DNA from: Pacificispira sp002696645
Lineage (GTDB): Bacteria; Pseudomonadota; Alphaproteobacteria; UBA8366; Aestuariispiraceae
Direction: 5' to 3'
DNA length: 64,000 nt
Assembly (NCBI RefSeq): GCF_048892425.1
Contig: NZ_JBLZHU010000008.1
Coordinates: 124,001-188,000, forward strand
The stretch's first letter is position 1, and each line of letters opens with the position of its first letter. Below, piece after piece: positions 25,180 through 33,675 of this stretch. The position numbers and the translations under genes are program-made. The notes beneath the pieces are model-generated. The model saw nothing but the letters and a program-made list of their open reading frames with translations, made no database searches and was not told the origin of the DNA.

Positions 25180-26562
25180 TCAAACGGTTGAAAACAGACC
25201 GCCATCTTCATTCAATGTCGCCTGTTCATTTTCCAATCGCCTTGCATCGCTTAAGCTGAATTGGCGCACCGCAGGCAGTTTATCCGTTCTTTCCATAAAA
25301 ACAGGGCCGCTGATCAATTGAACGCCACTTTCAGCCAGCTTGATAACCTCACGCCAACTTGTGGCATTTACTACGGTACTGACCAAGCCAAGATCCCGGG
25401 CAGTGCTTAGGGTGGATTTTGTCCAATCCAAATCTGCGTCAGAAACCGTTCCTGGCAATTCGACACCCACGATCTGAACGCCCGATGCATGAAGACGCGA
25501 CAGTATGTTCTTAATCGCGCTGCGCCCTGTACCCTGCCGCATAACAACCGTAACCCCCCGAAAAAACGGGGTTAGATACTGGCAAAGCTCCATTAGGCGA
25601 CTGGGGGGAATTCCCTCTGGTACGTCGCACAAATTCACGTATATGCGTTGCCGCAATGTTGGTGGCGTCATCCGCAGCACCTCAGTCAATTGCTGTCGTC
25701 CTTGCGCAGCCGACAGGGTTTCAAAATTTACATTAAAAACGACATGACTTCGCTTACCCTCCTTTAGGGAGCCTTTCAGCGCCATCAGACCAAATTCCAA
25801 TATATCAATATCGAAGGAGAAAATGTCCTGGTGCGTTGCATCAAAAGGTAACGCATCATAACCGATCGACAATTCGTCCTGAAATGGCGTCTGCCGCGCA
25901 GGGACACACTGATACCCTGCAATCATATTCGTCGGTACAGACCACATAGCGACAAACAGCGGAAAACTGGGTACGTTTTCAATATCCGCCATTTCAGCGG
26001 CGAACCGCTTTCGGCTCTCCTGTCGATCCAACATGCTTTGAGAAAATGGCGGGTTCGGAATTTCATCTGTAATTTCAATGTTTAAGGGTTCATCAAGTGA
26101 AGCGCTGTTGAGCAACTTACTTGCCCCTTTTGCCAACATGTTTGCCACTTCATTCGGTTTAAGCGCGGCACTGGACTTCCATTTTTCATCTTCAGAGATG
26201 ATGGTCCTGAGTGTCGTTCCTTCGAATCCGCCCTGCCCAAACAAGGTTTCATTTACCTGTTTGGCAATTCTGCTGGCTTTCAACAGGGCCATGTCCTGGT
26301 TAACACCCTGAAAGATGATAACGTAACTGCCGTCTTCGCATTTAAGATACGAATCCAGTTTTCCCGAATGGGTCCGGATCGCGCTTTCAACAAAGCTGCT
26401 GACCAATTCCCGCATTTTGGACCAACGCTTGGGACCAACCTGTTTTTCAATATCTTCAAGGCCTAGCGCAATCATTTGTCCAACTTGTATCGACTCCCTG
26501 GATGGGAGTTCATGAAGAACCTTACATAATTGTTCGACTGACTCGAGCCGCAACGCGGACAT
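25180..26562 (-). CDS. Degenerate GGDEF-EAL-like protein
   Basis: The 460-residue product has an N-terminal part that follows the GGDEF fold (IALGLEDIEKQVGPKRWSKM, then LDSYLKCEDGSYVIIFQG where GGDEF should be) and a C-terminal part that follows the EAL fold (SHVVFNVNFETLSAAQGRQQ, IYVNLCDVPEGIPPSRLMEL, then LAESGVQLISGPVFME). The GGDEF, EAL and metal-binding residues are missing, so enzymatic turnover of cyclic di-GMP is unlikely; binding or a purely structural role is possible. Low sequence match makes this a fold-level call. Confidence 0.55.
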   Translation of the reverse strand: MSALRLESVEQLCKVLHELPSRESIQVGQMIALGLEDIEKQVGPKRWSKMRELVSSFVESAIRTHSGKLDSYLKCEDGSYVIIFQGVNQDMALLKASRIAKQVNETLFGQGGFEGTTLRTIISEDEKWKSSAALKPNEVANMLAKGASKLLNSASLDEPLNIEITDEIPNPPFSQSMLDRQESRKRFAAEMADIENVPSFPLFVAMWSVPTNMIAGYQCVPARQTPFQDELSIGYDALPFDATHQDIFSFDIDILEFGLMALKGSLKEGKRSHVVFNVNFETLSAAQGRQQLTEVLRMTPPTLRQRIYVNLCDVPEGIPPSRLMELCQYLTPFFRGVTVVMRQGTGRSAIKNILSRLHASGVQIVGVELPGTVSDADLDWTKSTLSTARDLGLVSTVVNATSWREVIKLAESGVQLISGPVFMERTDKLPAVRQFSLSDARRLENEQATLNEDGGLFSTV

Positions 26563-26930
26563 AAGAATCCATCCCTAACCTTATTGTTAACGATCCTTTT
26601 GTATTTCAATCTAATTACAATGCCCTAATAATTCGTTAATTAGAACTGCCGGGCGGTATTTGGGTACGTTTTTCTGCCTTTTGGCATATACTACTAAAAA
26701 ATTTATGGTCATAAGAGTTATAGACCAGTCACTTCTGATAATATTTTGCCTTTCGAGCGCGAACCGCCAAGTCAAAAATGGTCACGCAAGATGGACATTG
26801 CGATAGGAAATTAGGCGCGTCTCAAGCGTTATTCCTGTAACAAATTAATAAAAAAGAACAATTCGCGCCAGCGTATACCCCAACTACCCCCGATCAAAAA
26901 ACGGAAAATGCGCCTAAAATGTCAATAATG
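26563..26930. other. AT-rich intergenic region, no gene seen
   Basis: This stretch lies upstream of the GGDEF-EAL-like gene and downstream of the agmatinase-type gene. It is AT-rich with many A/T runs. On the minus strand TTGAAA-N17-CAATAA, just upstream of 26562, is a possible weak promoter. I see no terminator, RNA gene or short ORF that I can support. Confidence 0.4.
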
Positions 26931-27908
26931 TTACTGAGTCTTTGTCTGCGCGACTCGCTCCGCCATAAGGCACAGAATTTCCCACATCATTGTAACCCCT
27001 GCCAGGGCCGTCGCGCCGGACGGATCAAAAGGCGGGGATACTTCAACCACATCTGCGCCCACAATATCCAGCCCGCGCAGGCCGCGCAGCATGCGTTGCG
27101 CGTCATGGGTGGAATAGCCGCCAACTTCCGGCGTTCCTGTACCCGGCGCATAAACTGGATCCATGCCATCCACATCAAAAGAGATATAGGCCGGACCGCC
27201 TCCGACAATCTCTCTGGCAAGGTCCGCAACCTTATCGGGCCCCAGATCGAAATATTCCTCAATTTCGACAACACGAATGCCCTGAGCCAGCCCCCATTCC
27301 TTATCCTCAGGACCATACAATCCACCGCGTATGCCAATTTGAATAACACGCTTGGGATCCAACAGCCCCTCTTCTATCGCCCGGCGGAAAGGCGTACCGT
27401 GGGTGTAGAGTGCTCCCCCAAAATAGCGATCCCAGGTATCGGTATGGGCGTCAAAATGCACCATACCCAGCGGGTTCTTCTTATCTGCAATGGCCCGCAT
27501 GATAGGCAACGTAATCAGATGATCACCCCCTGCGGTCAACGGCAGGATGCCCTTCTCATGAATCCTGCGGAAATGCTCTTCGATCCGGGCCAGCGTATCT
27601 TCCAATTGGATCGGATTGACGGGGCTATCGCCCAGATCAGCGCAATTGGCCAATTCATACGGCATGATCCCGCTGACATGGTGGCAATTGCGCGTCATGG
27701 TGGACGCATCGCGCATCTGTCTGGGTCCATGTCTGGCCCCGGCGCGATTCGTTGTCCCCCCATCCCAGGGAACGCCAGTCAGACCAATATCAACCCCGCC
27801 GGCATCTTCTGGCGCAACATGCGGCAGGCGCATAAAGGTCGCAATTCCTGCAAATCGGGGCAGCACCATTCCGGACAGGGGTTTGTAACTAATCTCACCA
27901 TCCGCCAT
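26931..27908 (-). CDS. Agmatinase / guanidino-acid ureohydrolase family protein
   Basis: The 325-residue product is a manganese ureohydrolase: GVPWDGGTTNRAGARHGPRQ near the N-terminus, the metal motifs TAGGDHLITLPI, MVHFDAHTDTW and FDVDGMDPVYAPGTGTPEVG. It hydrolyses a guanidino compound to urea and an amine; agmatine, guanidinobutyrate and guanidinopropionate are all possible. The ATG at 27908 has GGAAGGA at good distance. An Orn/Lys/Arg decarboxylase and a nitrilase nearby suggest a polyamine-related neighbourhood. Confidence 0.9.
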   Translation of the reverse strand: MADGEISYKPLSGMVLPRFAGIATFMRLPHVAPEDAGGVDIGLTGVPWDGGTTNRAGARHGPRQMRDASTMTRNCHHVSGIMPYELANCADLGDSPVNPIQLEDTLARIEEHFRRIHEKGILPLTAGGDHLITLPIMRAIADKKNPLGMVHFDAHTDTWDRYFGGALYTHGTPFRRAIEEGLLDPKRVIQIGIRGGLYGPEDKEWGLAQGIRVVEIEEYFDLGPDKVADLAREIVGGGPAYISFDVDGMDPVYAPGTGTPEVGGYSTHDAQRMLRGLRGLDIVGADVVEVSPPFDPSGATALAGVTMMWEILCLMAERVAQTKTQ

Positions 27909-27976
27909 CACAGCATTCCTTCCCAGATTTCGTAACCAACACGTCCACAGGGGACCCTTATCGGTGCACCAGACCG

Positions 27977-28321
27977 TTAATGATCCGACTCATTTAAGAA
28001 CTGATCGCCCAGACCGGTATTATAGGCAAACCCTTCCGGCGTCAGGGTGATCGTATGCATATCCGGGCTGACAACCAAGCCCTTGCGCGCCAGAGCCACC
28101 CAGACGGCAGGATTTGAAAATCCGCTGGCGTCGCGAGCATGAACGGTAAAGGCACCGACATGCACATGATCACCATGGGCATGGGGAATTCGGGTCAGGG
28201 TCACATTTCCCGTTGCCTCATCAGATCTGGAGGAATTCGGATCGCGGGCGATAACCTGTGCCAGGACAAGGGTTCGCGCCTGAAGCTTATTTAGTTTCAA
28301 AGGGTTTGGTTTTGACGTCAC
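27977..28321 (-). CDS. Conserved hypothetical protein
   Basis: The 114-residue product reads SKPNPLKLNKLQARTLVLAQ, then VTLTRIPHAHGDHVHVGAFT and FSNPAVWVALARKGLV. The His-rich PHAHGDHVHVG segment is striking and could bind metal, which is inference. Similar uncharacterised proteins occur in Rhodospirillales, as far as I recall. I use a GTG start at 28321 behind AAAGGA; the frame is open to 28363. Confidence 0.6.
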   Translation of the reverse strand: MTSKPNPLKLNKLQARTLVLAQVIARDPNSSRSDEATGNVTLTRIPHAHGDHVHVGAFTVHARDASGFSNPAVWVALARKGLVVSPDMHTITLTPEGFAYNTGLGDQFLNESDH

Positions 28322-28406
28322 GCTGTTTCCTTTCTGATGATACGCCATCCAGTACAAACGCAATACAGGCCACCACGCAACCGCCGTATAGACCTTTGCG
28401 CAACTG

Positions 28407-28422
28407 TTTCATGAATATGAAA
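28407..28422. promoter_or_regulatory. Palindrome upstream of phnC
   Basis: TTTCAT-GAAT-ATGAAA is a perfect 6-bp inverted repeat in the divergent region between the hypothetical gene and phnC. It could be an operator. It does not match the direct-repeat Pho box that I would expect for a phosphonate operon, and I found no clear Pho box here. Confidence 0.3.
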
Positions 28423-28572
28423 CGTTTTATGCACAAGTTTGCAACGCTGTACCTGTAATCAAGGGCCTGCATCAGGGGCGAAAGCCTGAGCATCCGGAGA
28501 CGCGCCTTCGTTTAACCATGGTCGACAGCATCACACCGGTCCCAACCGACAGTGACAGATGCAGGGGAAGTT

Positions 28573-29421
28573 ATGCTAGAGATTCAGTCTCTTACAAAGA
28601 AATTTGGTGAATTGCACGCTGTTGATGCCGTGAATCTGTCGATTCCAGACAAGGCGATGGTCGGAATTATTGGTCGATCCGGCGCTGGAAAATCCACCAT
28701 GCTGCGCCTGATCAATCGCCTTGCCGTTCCGACATCCGGGAAAATCCGGTTTCACGGGCGCGATATTTCAAACCTTTCAGGCAAGGCCCTGCGCGACTGG
28801 CAGGCCGACTGTGCCATGATCTTCCAGCAATTCAATCTGGTGCCGCGCTTGGACGTGCTGACCAATGTCATGCTGGGCCGCCTGAACCATATTGGAACCC
28901 TGCGCAGCGTCTTCCGGCTGTTCACCGATAAGGAACGCATGGAAGGCCTGTTGGCGCTGGAACGCCTGGGGATTGAACAAACCGCCCTGCAACAGGCTGG
29001 TACTTTATCTGGCGGACAACAGCAGCGTGTCGCCATCGCCCGGGCCCTGGTGCAGAAGCCGAAACTTATTCTGGCGGACGAACCCATCGCCTCCCTGGAT
29101 CCGATGAATGCGAAACTGGTCATGGATGCCCTGCAGCGCATCAATCAGGAAGACGGCATAACCGTCGTGTGCAACCTGCACACCCTGGATACCGCGCGGA
29201 CCTATTGTGAGCACATCGTTGGCATGGCCCATGGCAAGATCGTCTTTTCCGGTGGGCCTGATGACCTGACCACCGCCCAGGCGCGGGAGATTTATGGCGC
29301 TGGTGAGGAATTCAACGAGGCTGCCACATCGACATCGATTTCGCATGAGCGCGAAGTCTTAAAAACACCCGATACCGAACAGGATGACCTGATCGCATCG
29401 GGGAAGGTCGTCAACCTGTGA
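28573..29421 (+). CDS. phnC: Phosphonate ABC transporter ATPase PhnC
   Basis: The 282-residue product is an ABC ATPase: Walker A GRSGAGKST, Q-loop MIFQQFNLVPRLDVLTNVML, signature LSGGQQQRVAIARAL, Walker B LILADEPIASLD. The Q-loop region NLVPRLDVLTNVMLGRL is characteristic of PhnC. An acidic C-terminal extension follows the core. The ATG at 28573 has GGGGAAG upstream; a GTG at 28552 lacks a ribosome site. It begins phnC-phnD-phnE1-phnE2. Confidence 0.93.
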   Translation: MLEIQSLTKKFGELHAVDAVNLSIPDKAMVGIIGRSGAGKSTMLRLINRLAVPTSGKIRFHGRDISNLSGKALRDWQADCAMIFQQFNLVPRLDVLTNVMLGRLNHIGTLRSVFRLFTDKERMEGLLALERLGIEQTALQQAGTLSGGQQQRVAIARALVQKPKLILADEPIASLDPMNAKLVMDALQRINQEDGITVVCNLHTLDTARTYCEHIVGMAHGKIVFSGGPDDLTTAQAREIYGAGEEFNEAATSTSISHEREVLKTPDTEQDDLIASGKVVNL

Positions 29422-29533
29422 GGACAAGGTAGGCGAGCTTAATCAAAACCGAGGTGATGGAATACCGATCACCTGGTCCTGCAAGTGCCCTTTACCAGAC
29501 GTTAAACTTACCACAGCAAGAAAGAGAGATATC

Positions 29534-30448
29534 ATGCAGATCAAATCCATCGCGGCCGCCGTTGCCACCGCCGCCATTATGAGCATTTCCAGCGCCGCCA
29601 GCGCACAGGAAATCACAGAGTTTCGCATCGGCATTCTGGGCGGTGAAAACGCCAATGACCGTTTGAAGTCTCATGAATGCCTGAAAGACCGAACCGAAGC
29701 ATTGCTGGGTGTTGAAACCAAAATCTTCGCCCCGGCTGATTACAGCGGCGTGATCGAAGGCCTGATCGGTGGCAACCTGGATATGGCCTGGCTTGGAGCC
29801 TCTGCTTATGCGGCAGTTTACATGGCAGACCCGGAAGCGGTTGAGCCGGTTCTGGTGAAAATCAACACAGACGGGTCTTACGGCTACTATTCTGTCGGCT
29901 TTGCCCGCGTTGATTCAGGCATCAAATCGCTGGATGATATGAAGGGCAAAGTTTTTGCCTTCGGTGATCCGAACTCCACCTCTGGCTATCTGATCCCTTC
30001 CGTTGAAATTCCTGAAGGCGGCTATTCCATGAAATCCGGCGATTACTTCTCGGAAGTGAAATTCGTTGGTGGTCATGAACAAACCATCGTTGCCGTTGCC
30101 AATGGCGATGTTGATGCCGGTGTGACCTGGGCAGACGGCCTGGGCAACTGGGAGGAAGGGTACAATTCCGGCGCACTGCGCAAGGCAACCGATGCCGGTC
30201 TGGTCGACATGACCGAAATCCAGGAAATCTGGCGCTCTAAAGTTATCCCGGAAGGCCCGATCGTTCTGCGCAAGGCCCTGCCAGAGCGCGTGAAACTGCA
30301 AATGACCGGTCTGATGGCCAGCCTGGAATCGATGGACCCGGAATGCGCCTACAGCGTTATGGCCGGTGAAGTCAAAGGCATCGCCCCAATCGGTCACGAC
30401 GCCTATATCAGCGTGATCGAAGCCCGTAAGGCTTCCATGAAGAACTAA
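29534..30448 (+). CDS. phnD: Phosphonate-binding periplasmic protein PhnD
   Basis: The 304-residue product has a signal peptide (cleavage near SSAASAQE), then FRIGILGGENANDRLKSHEC and the solute-binding motif PADYSGVIEGLIGGNLDMAW, GDPNSTSGYLIPS. These are typical of PhnD/phosphate-phosphonate binding proteins. It delivers phosphonate or a phosphite-type ligand to PhnE1/PhnE2; the ligand cannot be fixed. No C-P lyase genes are in the window. A hairpin directly downstream probably raises its level over the permeases. Confidence 0.93.
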   Translation: MQIKSIAAAVATAAIMSISSAASAQEITEFRIGILGGENANDRLKSHECLKDRTEALLGVETKIFAPADYSGVIEGLIGGNLDMAWLGASAYAAVYMADPEAVEPVLVKINTDGSYGYYSVGFARVDSGIKSLDDMKGKVFAFGDPNSTSGYLIPSVEIPEGGYSMKSGDYFSEVKFVGGHEQTIVAVANGDVDAGVTWADGLGNWEEGYNSGALRKATDAGLVDMTEIQEIWRSKVIPEGPIVLRKALPERVKLQMTGLMASLESMDPECAYSVMAGEVKGIAPIGHDAYISVIEARKASMKN

Positions 30449-30466
30449 TCAGCGGATTGGTTTTGT

Positions 30467-30500
30467 GCGGCGCCGATGCCATTAAACGCATCGGCGCCGC
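30467..30500 (+). terminator. Perfect 13-bp hairpin between phnD and phnE1
   Basis: GCGGCGCCGATGC (30467-30479) and GCATCGGCGCCGC (30488-30500) pair perfectly around an 8-base loop. No T-run follows, so this is more likely an mRNA-stabilising or partial attenuation element than a full terminator. Such structures are common after binding-protein genes in ABC operons. Confidence 0.75.
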
Positions 30501-30528
30501 AGTCCGTTTACTGTGGAGCTTCGATAAA

Positions 30529-31383
30529 ATGAACACCCCCCTGACCATCGGCCAGTTACAAAGCCATTTCAATGGCATGGAACAAAGACGGCGGCTCTAT
30601 ACAGCCGTGTTTCTTGGCGCATCGCTGATCGTCTTCTTTGGGGGCTTTTCTATTGCGGAAGACCTGAATTCCGGCGGTTTCTGGCAGGGACTTGCCAAAT
30701 TCTTCGATTTCCCGTCCCAAATCATTCAAGACACTTTTGCTGCCGATGACTGGCTTATCACCGTCCTTGAATATTCGCCCGCCATGTTGGAAACGATCAA
30801 CATGGCCATGGTTGGAACCCTGTTTGGCGCAGTGATGGCAATGATCCTGGCCTTCTGTTCCTCGCGCAATCTAGGCATCATACCGGGCATTGTCCCCATT
30901 GCGCGGCGATTGATGGACATCACCCGCGCCTTCCCAGAGCTGATTTTGGCGCTTTTCCTGATCTATTTACTGGGTGCGACCCCGATACCGGCAATCATCG
31001 CCGTGATGCTGCATACAGCCGGTGCCTTGGGCAAACTGTTCTCAGAAGTGAATGAGAATATCGACAGGAAACCGCTGGAAGGGCTGCAGGCGACCGGTGC
31101 CAGCTGGCTGCAGCGCATGCGCTTTGGCGTCCTGCCGCAGGTTCTGCCAAATTATTGCAGCTATGCGCTGTTGCGGTTTGAAATCAATATTCGCGCCTCA
31201 GCCATTTTAGGCTTTGTTGGCGCTGGCGGGATCGGCCAGGAATTTCGTACCGCCATCAGTTGGGGCGCAGGCGACAAGATTTCGGCGCTGTTTCTACTGC
31301 TATTCCTGACCATCGTCGTCATTGACCAGATTTCCAGCCGTATCCGGCGGAATTTGGTCGGCGGCACGTATCAAATGGCCTGA
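30529..31383 (+). CDS. phnE: Phosphonate ABC transporter permease PhnE (first copy)
   Basis: The 284-residue permease has several membrane segments (YTAVFLGASLIVFFGGFSIA; LETINMAMVGTLFGAVMAMI) and the ABC EAA-type loop with LPQVLPNYCSYALLRFEINI and FVGAGGIGQEFRTAIS. The ATG at 30529 follows GTGGAG and lies after the hairpin; the open frame starts at 30457 inside it, which makes the later start more likely. It would pair with phnE2 as a heterodimeric channel. Confidence 0.9.
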   Translation: MNTPLTIGQLQSHFNGMEQRRRLYTAVFLGASLIVFFGGFSIAEDLNSGGFWQGLAKFFDFPSQIIQDTFAADDWLITVLEYSPAMLETINMAMVGTLFGAVMAMILAFCSSRNLGIIPGIVPIARRLMDITRAFPELILALFLIYLLGATPIPAIIAVMLHTAGALGKLFSEVNENIDRKPLEGLQATGASWLQRMRFGVLPQVLPNYCSYALLRFEINIRASAILGFVGAGGIGQEFRTAISWGAGDKISALFLLLFLTIVVIDQISSRIRRNLVGGTYQMA

Positions 31384-31418
31384 CCTGTCACGCGCTTTAC
31401 GATTAAGGACACGACCCC

Positions 31419-32858
31419 ATGACGACGATGACACTCGACAGCCAGGCGAACCGCCTTCGCCGCACCCATGGCGAGGTGATCCGGAAGTCCCGTCTGGCGG
31501 CCTTCTGGCCCCTGACGTCCCTGGGCATCGTTCTGGCTTATCTGGTCTATGCCTGGGTTGCCTTCGATGTTTCAGGCGTGTTTGGGGCGGCAGATTGGAA
31601 CCGGGGCGTGCTGCTGTCGCGTGACAGCTTTCACCACAAATATCAGGTCAGCTATTCCGCACGTCAGGATGAAGTATCGGTCACGGTCGAAGGCGACCGG
31701 AACACCGAACAGGACCCCCTGCCCAGCTGGGTCACAACAGATGGTGACAGGTATCGTGTCTCGCTAGGGGGACGCCATATCGTCACATTCGCAACAGGAC
31801 GGCTGGACTATACCGCGCCGGACGGATCGACCTATGCCGCGCGCGTGACCAAGGACGGCGTGCATGTGAATGGCTATCGCGCCTTCCTGGATGACGATAA
31901 CCAATACCGTTATGTCCCTGAGGAACAGTCCGGAAATGCAAACGCCCTTGATATGGCCGAAATGGTCAAACGCGGCATCCTGCCGGAAGGGTCGTCCTTT
32001 GCACCGACAAAGTTTGAATATGCACCGGACTTTTACAAGACAATGCGCGTTACCCGCGCGCAGATTCTTGTTCAACGCTATTTCTTTGGTTGGGAATATT
32101 TCTGGTTTGGCCCGAACTCGCAATTGCATGGTCTGAGCACGGCTGCATTGTGGGATCTCGCCTGGTCTGAGGAGCGGATTGATCCGGCGCTATCCAATGC
32201 CGAATTTATCTTCCTGGAATTCTGGCGCAACCCGGACTGGCAACACAACGAAATGTTTATTGCCTTGCTGGAAACACTGTTGATGGCGCTGCTGGGAACC
32301 TTTGTAGCCGCTGGTGTTGGCCTGCCCCTTGGTTTTCTGGCAGCGGCAAATTTCAATCCGATCTTTGCCAGCCGCATGGTACTGCGCCGCCTGTTCGACT
32401 TTCTGCGCGGAATCGACCAGATCATCTGGTCCTTGATTTTCATCCGCGCATTCGGCCTTGGACCCCTGACCGGTTCCCTTGCGATTGCTTTCACCGATAC
32501 CGGCACTTTGGGGAAATTGTTTTCTGAAGCAATTGAAAATATTGACTCAAAGCAGGTGGAAGGCGTTCGGTCCACCGGGGCAACGGCGATCCAGCGCTAT
32601 CGCTTTGGTGTGATACCGCAAATCCTGCCGATCTTTGTTTCCCAGACTCTGTATTATCTGGAATCCAACATTCGATCCGCCACCGTGATTGGGGCGCTGG
32701 GTGCTGGGGGTATCGGCCTGAAACTGGTGCAATCGATGCAGACACAGCAGGATTGGGAAAATGTGATGTATCTGATCGTCATGACCCTGATCGTTGTTGT
32801 ATCCATGGATATCGCGTCGGGCTGGCTGCGCCGTAAGCTGATCAATGATCGGGGATAA
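31419..32858 (+). CDS. phnE: Phosphonate ABC transporter permease PhnE (second copy, large periplasmic insertion)
   Basis: The 479-residue product has a first membrane helix at about 28-50 (FWPLTSLGIVLAYLVYAWVA), then about 220 residues with no hydrophobic helix, then the permease core from about 280 (MFIALLETLLMALLGTFVAA) with FGVIPQILPIFVSQTLYYLE and ALGAGGIGLKLVQ. The long loop (VTVEGDRNTEQDPLPSWVTT, then TGRLDYTAPDGSTYAARVTK) is probably periplasmic. PhnE proteins are usually about 270-300 residues, so this copy is extended; similar long PhnE proteins are known in alphaproteobacteria. Confidence 0.88.
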   Translation: MTTMTLDSQANRLRRTHGEVIRKSRLAAFWPLTSLGIVLAYLVYAWVAFDVSGVFGAADWNRGVLLSRDSFHHKYQVSYSARQDEVSVTVEGDRNTEQDPLPSWVTTDGDRYRVSLGGRHIVTFATGRLDYTAPDGSTYAARVTKDGVHVNGYRAFLDDDNQYRYVPEEQSGNANALDMAEMVKRGILPEGSSFAPTKFEYAPDFYKTMRVTRAQILVQRYFFGWEYFWFGPNSQLHGLSTAALWDLAWSEERIDPALSNAEFIFLEFWRNPDWQHNEMFIALLETLLMALLGTFVAAGVGLPLGFLAAANFNPIFASRMVLRRLFDFLRGIDQIIWSLIFIRAFGLGPLTGSLAIAFTDTGTLGKLFSEAIENIDSKQVEGVRSTGATAIQRYRFGVIPQILPIFVSQTLYYLESNIRSATVIGALGAGGIGLKLVQSMQTQQDWENVMYLIVMTLIVVVSMDIASGWLRRKLINDRG

Positions 32859-33019
32859 AAACAGGTCCCCCATTTGATCGCATCTGGAATCTCTGGCATA
32901 ATCGCAGGATCGGTGTCGGCGTATCGCCAGAACCATGGACCAAAGCAGATTATAGGGTTCTTTACAGGCCCTTGGCGCGACACCTGGTCCGAATGATTGA
33001 CCCGAAAGGTCGACTCTCA

Positions 33020-33319
33020 ATGAAGCTCAATACCAGCCAGCAGGCTGCTGTGAAACAGCAGACCGGCGCCGATCCCGTTGAAGAAGGAAGCACCCCCCAC
33101 ACTGCCCTGACGGAGGCTTTTGGGGACCACACATTTTATGTCAGCGAAGCAGGACTTCTGGTTCCAGAACCTGTTGAGGCCGAAGGAACAGACCCGATGG
33201 AGCTGATCCTGGTTGCCGAATGGACCGATGAAAAGCGCGAGGCGATGCAACGGGTCGAACCTAAGCAGACAGGCTTTGTTCTGGACGCCGCCCCGGCAAA
33301 CGACTCCGCTGCCAGCTGA
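33020..33319 (+). CDS. Small conserved hypothetical protein
   Basis: The 99-residue product contains TALTEAFGDHTFYVSEAGLL and VPEPVEAEGTDPMELILVAE, a pattern I associate with short uncharacterised proteins of Rhodospirillales. It has no signal peptide or membrane segment. I use the ATG at 33020 behind AAAGG; in-frame starts at 32972 and 32993 are alternatives. Function unknown. Confidence 0.6.
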   Translation: MKLNTSQQAAVKQQTGADPVEEGSTPHTALTEAFGDHTFYVSEAGLLVPEPVEAEGTDPMELILVAEWTDEKREAMQRVEPKQTGFVLDAAPANDSAAS

Positions 33320-33675
33320 GTACCACCCGCGCCCTTAGCGTACCTGCCCCGCTGGGGTCGATTGAATACGGGACGGTGTTTCTGATAATCCCTATGGCGC
33401 GGTCGAAAGATATGATCTCTTCGCCGCGCCATTTGGGCTTTCCGAATTCAGTAAAAAATATCCCTGAAATCCCACCTGACGTTTAGCGCAATGCCTGCGC
33501 GAACGGGATCGTGTGCGCCGCCGTATCTGCTGAAAAAACATGTGGGGAAAGCATCCTGTATGAGCTCATGCAAGGGCATGATCCTCTTGAAGACATTCGC
33601 ACGCTGACACGAACCGTCGATTTATGACGGCGACGGCGGATTGTCGATTTCACTGGAAACGGGGCGGTATCAGGA
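33320..33675. other. Intergenic region without a supported gene
   Basis: This lies between the small hypothetical gene and the convergent pleD. A frame at 33488-33627 stays open for about 45 codons and contains ESILYELMQGHDPLEDI, but it lacks a start and ribosome site and is preceded by a stop. It could be a gene remnant. I see no terminator or RNA gene. Confidence 0.35.

Noticed and set aside
28407..28422. A Pho box upstream of phnC.
   Set aside because: The only symmetric element is an inverted repeat TTTCAT/ATGAAA; the Pho box is a pair of direct repeats related to CTGTCAT, which I do not find here.
33488..33627. An open frame of about 45 codons containing ESILYELMQGHDPLEDI.
   Set aside because: It has no start codon or ribosome site, follows an in-frame stop directly and matches no family that I recognise.
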